From Dickeya zeae NCPPB 2538 (GTDB lineage Bacteria; Pseudomonadota; Gammaproteobacteria; Enterobacterales; Enterobacteriaceae), in the NCBI RefSeq assembly GCF_000406165.1, contig NZ_CM001977.1:1-64000 (forward strand): 64,000 nt of DNA. Direction: 5' to 3'. A model generated the notes under the pieces. That model had not been told where the DNA came from and made no database searches. It saw only the letters and a list, made by a program, of their open reading frames with translations. Shown here piece by piece: positions 18,247 to 26,572 of this stretch (position 1 is its first letter; each line of letters starts with the position of its first letter). The position numbers and the translations under genes were made by a program.

Positions 18247-19599
18247 ATGACCAGACATTATGACTATCTCGCCATTGGTGGCGGCAGCGGCGGTATTGCC
18301 TCCATCAACCGTGCGGCTATGTACGGCAAGAAATGTGCGCTGATTGAAGCCAAACATCTGGGCGGCACCTGCGTCAACGTCGGGTGCGTGCCGAAGAAAG
18401 TCATGTGGCATGCGGCGCAGATTGCCGAAGCCATTCACCACTACGGGCCGGACTATGGCTTTGATGTCACCGTCAATCGGTTCAACTGGGATACGTTGCT
18501 GAAAAATCGCAGTGCCTACATCGACCGTATCCACCAGTCCTACAACAATGTGTTGGGGAAAAATCAGGTCGAGGTGATTCAGGGGTTTGCCCGTTTTGTA
18601 GATGCGAAAACGGTGGAAGTGAACGGCGAGCGTATCACCGCTGATCATATTCTGATCGCCACCGGCGGTCGCCCGACGCGCCCGAACATTCCCGGGACGG
18701 AATACGGCATTGATTCCGATGGTTTCTTTGAGTTAAACGCACTGCCGCAGCGGGTGGCGGTAGTGGGAGCTGGGTACATCGCGGTGGAGATCGCGGGCGT
18801 GCTGAACGCGCTCGGCTCTGACGTGCACTTGTTTGTGCGCAAACACGCGCCGCTGCGCCAGTTCGACCCGCTGATAGTGGAAACACTGGTCGAAGTGATG
18901 AACACCGAAGGCCCGGCGCTGCACACGGAGTCCATCCCCAAAGCGGTGGTGAAAAATGCCGACGGTAGCCTGACGCTGCAACTGGAAAGCGGGTACGAGC
19001 AAACCGTGGATTGCCTGATTTGGGCGATCGGCCGCGAACCGGCGAACGATAAGGTAAACCTGGAAGCGGCAGGTGTCACACTCAACAGCAAAGGCTACAT
19101 CGTGGTGGATAAATTCCAGAACACCAACGTGCCGGGCATTTACGCGGTGGGCGACAATACTGGCGCTGTTGAGCTGACGCCAGTGGCGGTGGCGGCAGGG
19201 CGTCGTTTGTCTGAGCGCTTGTTTAACAACAAGCCGGACGAGCATCTGGATTACAGCAATATCCCGACCGTGGTATTCAGCCACCCGCCTATCGGCACCG
19301 TCGGGTTGACCGAGCCGCAGGCACGCGAGCAGTACGGCGACGAACAGGTGAAAGTCTACAAATCGGCTTTTACCGCCATGTACACTGCGGTGACGCAGCA
19401 TCGCCAGCCATGCCGGATGAAACTGGTGTGCGTGGGGCCGGAAGAGAAAATCGTCGGCGTGCACGGCATCGGCTTCGGGATGGATGAAATCCTGCAAGGC
19501 TTCGCGGTGGCGGTGAAGATGGGCGCGACCAAAAAAGACTTCGACAACACCGTGGCGATTCACCCAACGGCGGCGGAAGAGTTTGTGACCATGCGTTAA
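18247..19599 (+). CDS. gor: Glutathione-disulfide reductase
   Basis: FAD enzyme that reduces oxidised glutathione with NADPH, keeping the cytosol reduced. The 450 residues equal E. coli Gor. It has the N-terminal FAD motif GGGSGG, the redox-active pair C42/C47 in GGTCVNVGC, the NADPH-binding VVGAGYIAVEIAGVL, the FAD motif GIYAVGDNT, and the C-terminal catalytic HPTAAEEFVTMR. I chose the ATG at 18247 by family match; the open frame extends 93 codons upstream without homology. Confidence 0.98.
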   Translation: MTRHYDYLAIGGGSGGIASINRAAMYGKKCALIEAKHLGGTCVNVGCVPKKVMWHAAQIAEAIHHYGPDYGFDVTVNRFNWDTLLKNRSAYIDRIHQSYNNVLGKNQVEVIQGFARFVDAKTVEVNGERITADHILIATGGRPTRPNIPGTEYGIDSDGFFELNALPQRVAVVGAGYIAVEIAGVLNALGSDVHLFVRKHAPLRQFDPLIVETLVEVMNTEGPALHTESIPKAVVKNADGSLTLQLESGYEQTVDCLIWAIGREPANDKVNLEAAGVTLNSKGYIVVDKFQNTNVPGIYAVGDNTGAVELTPVAVAAGRRLSERLFNNKPDEHLDYSNIPTVVFSHPPIGTVGLTEPQAREQYGDEQVKVYKSAFTAMYTAVTQHRQPCRMKLVCVGPEEKIVGVHGIGFGMDEILQGFAVAVKMGATKKDFDNTVAIHPTAAEEFVTMR

Positions 19600-19629
19600 T
19601 GCCGAAACCCATCTACTGTAGAAAACCGA

Positions 19630-19660
19630 AAGGCCAGGGCATCGTTCTCTGGCCTTTATT
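19630..19660 (+). terminator. Intrinsic terminator after gor
   Basis: An 8-bp stem AAGGCCAG (19630-19637) with CTGGCCTT (19649-19656) is followed by TATTTATT. It lies 30 bases after the gor stop. The remaining stretch to 19807 is AT-rich and shows no gene. Confidence 0.8.
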
Positions 19661-19807
19661 TATTGACTCATCGATACATTGCCTTTTCTAAAACGTTTAT
19701 GCCCTTTTCCGAGTTACAGGTGTGACTGAGAACAAAAGTAGCAACCAATATGTTGACCAAAATTTAGTAATGATACACAGTGTCCATTATTACCGAATCA
19801 GATCGAT

Positions 19808-19879
19808 GCATAACAAAGCGCTACAGTCGGATAGATTTTCCGCTGCGCTTCAAATTTGCCGCAGTGAGTGGCGTTAGGT
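19808..19879 (+). repeat. attC-like recombination site (integron cassette boundary)
   Basis: A 72-base imperfectly palindromic stretch begins GCATAAC (R''-like; consensus RYYYAAC, one mismatch), continues with AAAGCGCT, has a central CTGCG...CGCAG hairpin, and ends GAGTGGCGTTAGGT with a perfect R' box GTTAGGT (GTTRRRY) at 19873-19879. The next gene begins 6 bases later, as in integron cassettes. R'' and R' pair through TAAC/GTTA. No integrase gene is in the window. The assignment rests on pattern only and needs a covariance-model test. Confidence 0.5.
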
Positions 19880-19884
19880 GAATA

Positions 19885-20442
19885 ATGATTACTTCTGAAA
19901 TTTTTCTAGAGTGGCTTAGGTATGCGATTGGGCGAGTTGGTCCTGGCTATTTTGGGTTCGTTGAGCGAGTTTATTGTTATGAACTCTATCATTTTTTAAG
20001 AGTTGCAATGTATGTGCATGAACGTATACACGGCCCCATTCAGAATGTGTATCTTCATTCTGAATTTGTAAAAGTTGTAATTACCGATGAAGAGGCAAAA
20101 AAACATGGAGTTTTCCCATTAGAAAATCGCCGCTCTCCCGACTTCATACTTCATGATCCGAATACGACTGATCATCAAATTGCTGCGATGGAAGTTAAAG
20201 CTACTCCTGATCTGAGTTACGCTGAATTTGTGTCTGATATTAATAAATTGTCGGAATTAAGAAGCAATTATAGATACAGCTTGGTTATCTTTCATTGCAT
20301 CAATTCTGACCTAGGCCGGATACAACAGCACGTAACTAGAGCTCAACATGAAGGCATAGTCTTAGACCCTGAGGTTTTGATTATCGTCAAACCTGAAAGC
20401 CATTTTCCAATTCAAGAAATATATCTTGATGCATTATTGTAA
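19885..20442 (+). CDS. Hypothetical protein with PD-(D/E)XK nuclease-like motif
   Basis: A 185-residue AT-rich gene of unknown family. Residues about 95-117 read RRSPDFIL ... AAMEVKA, fitting the PD-(D/E)XK nuclease core (D, then E-x-K), with a preceding helix and strand as expected. The N-terminal half (FLEWLRYAIGRVGPGYFGFVERVYCYELYHFLR) is helical. There is no signal peptide. It begins right behind the attC-like site and is followed within 20 bases by a TAACAA motif. Base composition differs sharply from gor and the esterase. A nuclease role, possibly in phage defence with the next gene, is inference. Confidence 0.6.
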   Translation: MITSEIFLEWLRYAIGRVGPGYFGFVERVYCYELYHFLRVAMYVHERIHGPIQNVYLHSEFVKVVITDEEAKKHGVFPLENRRSPDFILHDPNTTDHQIAAMEVKATPDLSYAEFVSDINKLSELRSNYRYSLVIFHCINSDLGRIQQHVTRAQHEGIVLDPEVLIIVKPESHFPIQEIYLDALL

Positions 20443-20452
20443 TTCAGGGCGG

Positions 20453-20500
20453 TTGCTAACAAACCTCTCAAGGCACTTGCGTTGCTCGCTGGGGTGCTAC
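20453..20500 (+). repeat. Degenerate attC-like sequence
   Basis: TTGCTAACAAACCTCTCAAG starts an R''/L''-like segment (TAACAAACC.CTCAAG is close to the left arm of many attC sites). The right arm (GGGGTGCTACA) lacks a proper GTTRRRY. It lies between two cassette-like genes and looks eroded or truncated. Confidence 0.35.
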
Positions 20501-20507
20501 ATTTCTT

Positions 20508-21254
20508 ATGAGATTATTTATGGAACAAAGAAGAAAACTGATCCCAGTAATTTCTGAAGCTATATCTAAAACATTCGATATAGGTGATTGGAAATCTATT
20601 GGGTATGCAACTAAAAATGAATATTTTATTCAAAATCATCCTCGGCTCTTAAGGAGCTTGCAGTGGGGGGATGAGGATTATGAAGGCTGTGTTTTCGATG
20701 TTGTAGAGCACATCTATGATTCGGGTGATAAAAATATTGAGAAGTTACTAGGGAACTCAAAAGTCGAAAGATGGATCAAGTCCAATAAACCGGATATCTA
20801 TAAGGAATACTTCGACAACACTTACGTACCTAGCTTTAAACAAAGAAATCTATCCCCTAGTGAAATTGTTGATAAGGCACTGGAAGATGCTCAAGCTCTT
20901 ATAATTAATAATGGTCCTGTAAGTGCAATTGATCGGGTGCATACGGCGCTGCATGGGTATTTGAAACATCAGCTTGATCAAAAAAACATAGATTATCGGG
21001 CAGATGCAGGTATTACGGAACTATATAAATGCATTCGGGAAAATGTTCGAGAAATTAGAGAGCTTGGTGAGCGGTCAGAAGACATGAATAAAATGTTGCG
21101 TTCACTAACTTCTATTTTAGATGCGTTGAATCCGATTAGAAATAGAGCAAGTGTTGCTCACGCAAACGATACTCTTATAGGTGAAGCTGAAGCAAAGTTC
21201 GTAATTAATATAGTAAGTAGTGTGCTTCACTATTTGGACGAGAAGTTAAAATAG
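20508..21254 (+). CDS. Abortive-infection C-terminal (Abi_C) domain protein
   Basis: A 248-residue AT-rich gene. The C-terminal half (about 120-248: DAQALIINNGPVSAIDRVHTALHGYL ... ELYKCIRENVREI ... ILDALNPIRNRASVAHAND) matches the Abi_C family (PF14355), found in AbiJ-like and other presumed anti-phage or stress proteins; the RNRASVAHA segment is the most typical part. The N-terminal half (RKLIPVISEAISKTFDIGDWKSIGYAT) is an unidentified globular region. It lies in the cassette-like island; a TAACAA motif follows 8 bases after the stop. Function in defence is inferred from family only. Confidence 0.7.
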   Translation: MRLFMEQRRKLIPVISEAISKTFDIGDWKSIGYATKNEYFIQNHPRLLRSLQWGDEDYEGCVFDVVEHIYDSGDKNIEKLLGNSKVERWIKSNKPDIYKEYFDNTYVPSFKQRNLSPSEIVDKALEDAQALIINNGPVSAIDRVHTALHGYLKHQLDQKNIDYRADAGITELYKCIRENVREIRELGERSEDMNKMLRSLTSILDALNPIRNRASVAHANDTLIGEAEAKFVINIVSSVLHYLDEKLK

Positions 21255-21304
21255 TTGAATATAACAAGCGCAGACACAATTTTAAATTGTCAAGGAGTTC
21301 ATTG

Positions 21305-21743
21305 ATGTCACAAGAAAAAAATAAAAGAATTGGTGAAAAAAGCGAATTGTAAAACTTCGTGAAAACAACGACTAGACGCTTTAAATGAAATCAAAACATA
21401 TGACTGTCAAGAAAGAAATGATGTTGTTATTAGATTGGCATTCCACGATAAGGTTTTTAAAATTAAAGAAGAAGCATTTAGAGTTGCTCAGTCTTTAGGG
21501 TTAACAAAAAATGGCAAACCAATATCTCTAGGGAAAAAAGATATCGGCTATAAACCAAGTTATTTCACAAAGAAATTTAAAAGAATAAAACACGAACTTG
21601 GAACGGATGATTTTCAACTTGAAAAATTCAAAAATAAATTTTTGTTAATTGATCCAGAAATGTTTGATGTCATGCAGTACGAAAAAGGCATAAAATTCGA
21701 TATGTGGATTCAAAACACCTATCAAGGATTACCTAAAAAATAG
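21305..21743 (+). pseudogene. Frameshifted small gene of unknown function
   Basis: An ATG at 21305 behind AAGGAG opens a frame (MSQEKNKRIGEKSEL) that stops at 21350. Reading continues sensibly one base back as KLRENND (21352-21372), and after a second shift as LDALNEIKTYDCQERNDVVIRL and on to the stop at 21743. Two one-base losses, one in an A-rich run, would restore a protein of about 145 residues, lysine-rich and with no recognised domain. It could be a decayed gene or contain sequencing errors. The longest intact piece is 21435-21743 (102 codons). Confidence 0.6.
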
Positions 21744-21824
21744 GCGTGTGCTAACAAAAACTTGAAACTGGGTGGCATGAAATACCGGAATTCTGTTTCT
21801 GAATGGAGCATGATTTTGGGTCAG

Positions 21825-21889
21825 GGTCACCGAAGCCGTGATGTACCCACATCACGGTGACCACAGGGTGAGGACATTATTCCTCACCC
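21825..21889. repeat. Two adjacent hairpins between the cassette island and the esterase
   Basis: CCGTGATG (21836-21843) pairs with CATCACGG (21850-21857), with an outer GGTCA/TGACC stem across a bulge. Immediately after, GGGTGAGGA (21866-21874) pairs with TCCTCACCC (21881-21889). Neither has a T-tract, so these are not plain terminators. They may be a bidirectional end signal for the converging genes. From 21890 to 21997 there is only a small ATCGGC/GCCGAT hairpin near 21945. Confidence 0.4.
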
Positions 21890-21997
21890 TGATTCAGTCA
21901 AGTCAGTAATACCCCAGCATTTCCCCATCCAACAGGCTTAGCGATCGGCATTCGCCGATGCCGGTTCTGTTTTATTCCTCAATAAGACGCGCCGGTG

Positions 21998-23032
21998 TTA
22001 CAGATTCGCGTTGGCACTGGCTTTAGTGCTGCTGGCGGCGGATTTTGTGGGTTCGCCCAGCGTCTGTTTAAACCAGTTGACGACGCGTTCAATAATCGGT
22101 TTTTGGAACCAGGTGATATCGCCATGGTTGGCTCCTTCGACCAGCACATAGTCGACGCGGTTACCCTCAGCTTTCAGCGCCTTGAATAACTGGGCACTTT
22201 GCAGCGGTGATACCAGGGTGTCCTTGCTGCCATGCATAATCAGGAAGGGCGGTTTTTTGCCTTTGATATGCCCCATTGGGCTGGCGTTCAGCGCTTTTTT
22301 CGGATCGCTGCTGATAGTTGCGCCCGGCCAGTCACGGAAGGCGGTGCCGTTAACTAATAGCGCTTCGGTGACGGCAGGCGATTGATGAACTTTCTGGACA
22401 TTTTCTGGGAAACCTTCGCCGATATTCAGCAGATTGGAGAGACCGTACAAGGTGACGACCGCCTGAACGTCGGAAGATTGATTCAGGAACTGTCCCTGTT
22501 CAAACTGTTTGTCACCATTGGTCGTACCCAGCATCTGGGCCAGATATCCGCCAGCTGAATCGCCCAGCACGCCGATGCGGTTCGGATCAATACCATACTC
22601 GGCCGCATGTTCCCTCAGAAAACGCACGGCGGATTTGCCATCCTGCACGGGGGCTGGAAAGGTGTCGGGCACGACGCGGTACTCCGCCGCGGCGACGACA
22701 AAACCGGCTTCTGCCAGCGCCATACGCATTTCGGAGAATTTTTCATAGTCGGCTGACGTAAAGCCCCCACCGGGGAAATACACAATCGCTGGTTTACGAT
22801 CCTGTGTGCGAGGAATTAATAACGACATCTGTAGTTGCCGTATCGCACGCGTGCTTTTTACCTGAGAATAAATAATACCGCTCATGGCATCAATTTGTTC
22901 GCTGGTCTTCTTTACCTGAATAACCAGAGCACCGTCGGTGTAACCAGGTAAATCGGGGGTTGCAGCATAGATTGTCGTAGTGGTCATCCCCATTATGATT
23001 GCGCCTGCCAGTACGATTTTTTTGAATAACAT
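21998..23032 (-). CDS. Secreted alpha/beta-hydrolase (esterase/lipase, HSL-like)
   Basis: A 344-residue protein with an N-terminal signal peptide (MLFKKIVLAGAIIMGMTTTTIYA) and an alpha/beta-hydrolase domain. The oxyanion motif is PGGGF (residues 87-91), the nucleophile elbow GDSAGG has Ser159, and the probable Asp and His are in HGSKDTLV and GANHGD. The C-terminus ends in a Ser/Ala/Lys-rich tail. It is likely a periplasmic or exported carboxylesterase; in a plant pathogen acetylated plant polymers are possible substrates, but that is a guess. It is transcribed divergently from the DUF3237 gene. Confidence 0.85.
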   Translation of the reverse strand: MLFKKIVLAGAIIMGMTTTTIYAATPDLPGYTDGALVIQVKKTSEQIDAMSGIIYSQVKSTRAIRQLQMSLLIPRTQDRKPAIVYFPGGGFTSADYEKFSEMRMALAEAGFVVAAAEYRVVPDTFPAPVQDGKSAVRFLREHAAEYGIDPNRIGVLGDSAGGYLAQMLGTTNGDKQFEQGQFLNQSSDVQAVVTLYGLSNLLNIGEGFPENVQKVHQSPAVTEALLVNGTAFRDWPGATISSDPKKALNASPMGHIKGKKPPFLIMHGSKDTLVSPLQSAQLFKALKAEGNRVDYVLVEGANHGDITWFQKPIIERVVNWFKQTLGEPTKSAASSTKASANANL

Positions 23033-23481
23033 GGTTGTCCCTTTTTATTTTCATATGAAATATCTGGTTTTACTTTTTCACAAAGATGCCTCTATGAGTA
23101 TAGGGTGAGTGTAAATAGATGTGATCAGCCAGATTTATTTGTAATTAATAACAAATCACAATAACAGTAATAGCTATTTTTATATTATTTGTTGTGGTTA
23201 ATACGGCTATTTGATGACTGAAAATAGACCTATATCCCAAACAATTCGAGTTGTAGTGTAATACACTCGTGTTGATTGACACTATTCCAAAAAAAACCAG
23301 ATATCCCTCAGTTCTGTGATGAGCAGAATTGAAAGCGGTTTGCTGTGGCCCGAAGGGATGAGGTTTTGGATGGGCTAAATAATAAAATTAGCGCATCTGC
23401 AGTTTGAAGTATTACAGGGATGTTTTTATCCGATTTTATATACCATTAATATAAATAATGTATTGATTACGTGAGGTAAAA
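23033..23481. other. AT-rich divergent intergenic region (esterase / DUF3237)
   Basis: 449 bases without a gene. It should contain promoters for both flanking secreted-protein genes. I see AT-rich blocks (23125-23200) and a stretch 23320-23360 of higher GC, but no operator I can name. Confidence 0.5.
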
Positions 23482-24006
23482 ATGAAAGCCATCAGCAAGC
23501 TGTTTACGGTGTTTTCAATGATTGGTCTTTTCAGTTCTTCGGTAATGGCTGACGAAAAGGTCAACGTAGCAAAAGAAGCACCACCAAAAACTGAACTGGT
23601 GATGGAAATTACCGCGGATATTGCTCCTCCCGTCAATTTGGGAAAAGGCCCGTTGGGGGAGCGAGCGATAGTTGCTATTCTCTCTGGTACCTTTACGGGT
23701 AATAATATTCAGGGAACCTTGTTGCCGGGCGGGGCCGATCGCCAGCAAATACGGCAGGATGGTTATAAACTCCTGCATGCCACCTATGAATTGAAAACCG
23801 ATGACGGTGTGGTGATTAGTATTACCAATCGTGTGTTGACGCCATTAACCAGAAAACCAGGCGAAAACGCTTTTTCACAGATTGAGCTGATTGCCCCAGA
23901 GGGAAAGTATGACTGGATTAATAAAAATGTGTATATCGGCACGCTGACCAGCCTTAAGCCCCAGCGAGCCGCCGTACTGATCCGGGTTTATAAATTGATA
24001 CCGTAG
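23482..24006 (+). CDS. DUF3237 family exported protein
   Basis: A 174-residue protein with a signal peptide (MKAISKLFTVFSMIGLFSSSVMA, cleaved before DEK). The mature part matches the DUF3237 (UPF0311) beta-barrel-like family: ELVMEITADIAPPVNLG, then a GTFTGNNIQGTLLPGGADRQ segment typical of the family, and a C-terminal WINKNVYIGTL. Function is unknown. Most DUF3237 proteins I know of lack signal peptides, so export may be notable. It is divergent from an esterase with a signal peptide, suggesting paired regulation. Confidence 0.8.
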   Translation: MKAISKLFTVFSMIGLFSSSVMADEKVNVAKEAPPKTELVMEITADIAPPVNLGKGPLGERAIVAILSGTFTGNNIQGTLLPGGADRQQIRQDGYKLLHATYELKTDDGVVISITNRVLTPLTRKPGENAFSQIELIAPEGKYDWINKNVYIGTLTSLKPQRAAVLIRVYKLIP

Positions 24007-24129
24007 GTATGTTACGCCGTGATGCATAATAGTTTTGCGCCAGCCGTGAAATACGCGGGGGAGCAGGCTGTGTTTATTAATGTGGCCACGGGCAACATCA
24101 AACGAGGGGTGAAGTCGGGGATGTTGTGT

Positions 24130-24777
24130 TTACCCACCCTGATAACGCCCCGGTTTATGCCAGTTCATCAGCATAGCGTTCATTGCCAGTGCGCTGAGCG
24201 CGGACCACAGCAGCAAAGGAATAGGCATGGTGAACGAGGATATCGCGAACACCAGCAGATCCAGTAGCATCTGGCTTTTACCGGCATTGATATTGAAGCG
24301 TTTATAAAGCCAGAGCGTGACCACGCCAGTACCGCCGACCGAGGCGTTGTGGCGAGCCAGTGACAGAATCCCCATACCGAGGAAGGTACCGCCCACCAGT
24401 GCGGAAAACAGCGGATGCACATAGTTGATGGTCAGCAGGTTGGGTACCGCCTGGGTGGCGAGGCTCAGGGCAATGTTGACCGCCAACGTCTTTAGCGTGA
24501 ACGCGCGCCCCATACTGAAGTAGCAGAAAATCATGAACGGGATGTTGGTCAGGATAAACAGCGTGCCGATCGACAGCGGAACCAGGTAGGAAATCAGTAG
24601 GGTAATACCGGCAATCCCGCCGGTGATCATGCCTGACAGTTTCAGCAGATTCAGCCCGATCGCAATAAACATCACCCCCAGAATCAGGCCGTACACATCG
24701 TCTTTCAGGGTATGAGCCAGCACCGGTGCCTGTCCGGTATCCGCTGTCTTGGGTAGCGCAACAGAGTCTTTCAGCAC
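24130..24777 (-). CDS. YitT family membrane protein
   Basis: A 215-residue integral membrane protein with five to six hydrophobic segments and the YitT family pattern (GLILGVMFIAIGLNLLKLSGMITGGIAGITLLISY, then SVGGTGVVTLWLYKRFNINAGKSQMLLDLLVF). It lacks the soluble C-terminal DUF2179 domain of longer YitT proteins. The substrate is unknown. It is divergent from an Lrp-type regulator with 200 bases between, so that regulator may control it, possibly as an amino-acid-related transporter. Confidence 0.85.
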   Translation of the reverse strand: MLKDSVALPKTADTGQAPVLAHTLKDDVYGLILGVMFIAIGLNLLKLSGMITGGIAGITLLISYLVPLSIGTLFILTNIPFMIFCYFSMGRAFTLKTLAVNIALSLATQAVPNLLTINYVHPLFSALVGGTFLGMGILSLARHNASVGGTGVVTLWLYKRFNINAGKSQMLLDLLVFAISSFTMPIPLLLWSALSALAMNAMLMNWHKPGRYQGG

Positions 24778-24892
24778 GGTATCACCCTCATTAACATCAT
24801 GTCGTCCAATTTAGCCATAAGAAATGCATATATCTTCGTATTTAATGACTGAAAATTCAGTATTAGCGCTCAAATTAACATTGATCGTGGAG

Positions 24893-24979
24893 TGACTTTT
24901 AACTAAAAGAAAAGTCATTTATCGATTAGATTAGGGATTATCACTCATAAGCACGGCAGGAAGAGAGATTATCACTCAT
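24893..24979 (+). promoter_or_regulatory. Repeats upstream of the Lrp-type gene (candidate operators)
   Basis: TGACTTTT (24893-24900) and AAAAGTCA (24910-24917) form an 8-bp inverted repeat with a 9-base AT-rich spacer. The 13-mer GATTATCACTCAT occurs twice, at 24936-24948 and 24967-24979; the second copy overlaps the ATG of the regulator. Lrp/AsnC proteins often bind AT-rich sites in their own promoters, so autoregulation is plausible. Confidence 0.45.
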
Positions 24980-25448
24980 GAAGATCGACCGTATCGATGC
25001 GCAGATATTGAATGAGCTACAGCAGGATGCTCGGCTAAAAACCACGGAGTTAGCTGAACGGGTATGTTTGTCGGCTACACCCTGTACCCGGCGACTCAAA
25101 CAGCTGGAAGACGCCGGGATGATCGACCGGTATGTCACGCTGCTGGATCAGGAAAAAGCCGGGTTTCCGGTGAATGCGTACATTTCATTGACGCTGGAGC
25201 CCAAGGCGGAAGCGACCTTTCGCAAGTTTGAGCAGCAAATCGCCACCTTTGACGAGGTGATGGAGTGTCATTTGATGTCCGGCAGCCACGATTTTATGCT
25301 GCGGGTAGTGGCTGCCAGCCTGTCAGATTTTGAGAAATTCCTGCAAAAGAAACTGATCAAAATCGAAGGACTGCGTGATGTGCAGTCCTCATTTTCGTTG
25401 CGGCGGCTGATTCATAAAACCGCGTTGCCGGTTAAAGCGACGGTATGA
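24978..25448 (+). CDS. Lrp/AsnC family transcriptional regulator
   Basis: A 156-residue regulator with an N-terminal winged helix-turn-helix (KIDRIDAQILNELQQDARLKTTELAERVCLSATPCTRRLKQLEDAGMI) and a C-terminal RAM/AsnC effector domain (NAYISLTLEPKAEATFRKFEQ ... VMECHLMSGSHDFMLRVVA). Such proteins respond to small molecules, usually amino acids. It stops only 2 bases from the end of the convergent aminotransferase gene and is divergent from yitT, so either may be a target. Confidence 0.92.
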   Translation: MKIDRIDAQILNELQQDARLKTTELAERVCLSATPCTRRLKQLEDAGMIDRYVTLLDQEKAGFPVNAYISLTLEPKAEATFRKFEQQIATFDEVMECHLMSGSHDFMLRVVAASLSDFEKFLQKKLIKIEGLRDVQSSFSLRRLIHKTALPVKATV

Positions 25449-25450
25449 TA

Positions 25451-26572
25451 TCAGGCGGCGAATTCGCCGCTGGCGACCAGAAAATCGATCAGCGCGGTCA
25501 GTGTTTTCAGGTCGTCAAAGGCGATGTTGTGGAACAACGCGATGCGTAACTGGTTGCGCCCCAGCGCCCGATAACCTTCGATACCGTGCGCCAGCCCTTG
25601 CTCGTCCAGATAACGGGTCAGCTTGTCTGCTGAAATCGTATCGGCCAGGTCGATGGTCGCAACGGTGGTGGAGCGGGCTGCCGGGTCGGCCACATAGGCG
25701 GACAGATAATCCCGTTCGGCGGCCCACTGGTACAGCAGTTCGGCTTTCTCCGCCGCCTGACGCTCTACTTCGGCAAAGCCCAGCGTGTTCATGCGCTTCA
25801 CCTGTTCAGCGAACAGGAACAAGGTCACCACCGCCGGCGTGTTGTAAGTCTGCTGCTGCTCGCTGTTGCTCAGCGCCAGCCGCCAGTCGGCGAACGCCGG
25901 GATATAACGGCTGGGGTCAGCGGCTACCTCGGCGATCCGCGCTTTGGCTTTCGGCGACAGAATTGCCACGAATAGCCCGCCTTCACTGGCGAATACTTTT
26001 TGCGGCGAGAAGAAAAAGACATCCACACGGGAGAGATCACAGGCGATTTGCCCGGCACCACTGGTGGCGTCTATCGCCAGCAGACAGTCTTCCCCTACTT
26101 CGGGTAACACGGTGTTCATCACCCCGGTGGAGGTTTCATTCAGCGTACAGGCCACCACATCAGCGTCTTGTGTCACGAAGGTGGAATTCGCCTGACCGTA
26201 TGCCACCGCGACGTTGTCCGCCTGAATCCACGGGATGCGGCGCGAGGCTTTAAACCACTTCTCCGAGAATTCACCGCAGGTGTGGTGGACGATGCGTTTT
26301 CTGACCAGCCCGAGGCCCACCATATCGAATAGTGCGGTGGCCCCACCGTTACCCAGCACGATGCTGTAGTCATCCGGTACCGACAGGTAATCCCGCAGGC
26401 CTTGCTGAATCTCGCGGCACAGTGCGCGCACCGGTTCTTTGCGATGGCTGGTGCCCAGCAAATGTGGCCCTTTATCTTTCAGGCGCGTCAGGTCATCAAG
26501 CTGGATCAGTGATGGGCCGCAGCCAAAACGGGGATCCACCGGAATCAGGGCTTCAGGAAGGGTTATCGCCAC
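25451..26572 (-). CDS. Phosphoserine aminotransferase-like PLP enzyme (actinobacterial type)
   Basis: A 373-residue fold-type I PLP enzyme resembling the actinobacterial-type phosphoserine transaminases rather than the usual enterobacterial SerC of the serC-aroA operon. Features: SLIQLDDLTRLKDKGPHLLGTSHRKEPV (residues 21-48), a cofactor Asp in LLAIDATSGAG (D168), and the probable PLP lysine K192 in FFFSPQKVFASEGG. It may be a second SerC, or act on another substrate. It lies tail to tail with an Lrp-type regulator and faces away from the KamA operon, with 648 bases between. Confidence 0.8.
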   Translation of the reverse strand: MAITLPEALIPVDPRFGCGPSLIQLDDLTRLKDKGPHLLGTSHRKEPVRALCREIQQGLRDYLSVPDDYSIVLGNGGATALFDMVGLGLVRKRIVHHTCGEFSEKWFKASRRIPWIQADNVAVAYGQANSTFVTQDADVVACTLNETSTGVMNTVLPEVGEDCLLAIDATSGAGQIACDLSRVDVFFFSPQKVFASEGGLFVAILSPKAKARIAEVAADPSRYIPAFADWRLALSNSEQQQTYNTPAVVTLFLFAEQVKRMNTLGFAEVERQAAEKAELLYQWAAERDYLSAYVADPAARSTTVATIDLADTISADKLTRYLDEQGLAHGIEGYRALGRNQLRIALFHNIAFDDLKTLTALIDFLVASGEFAA

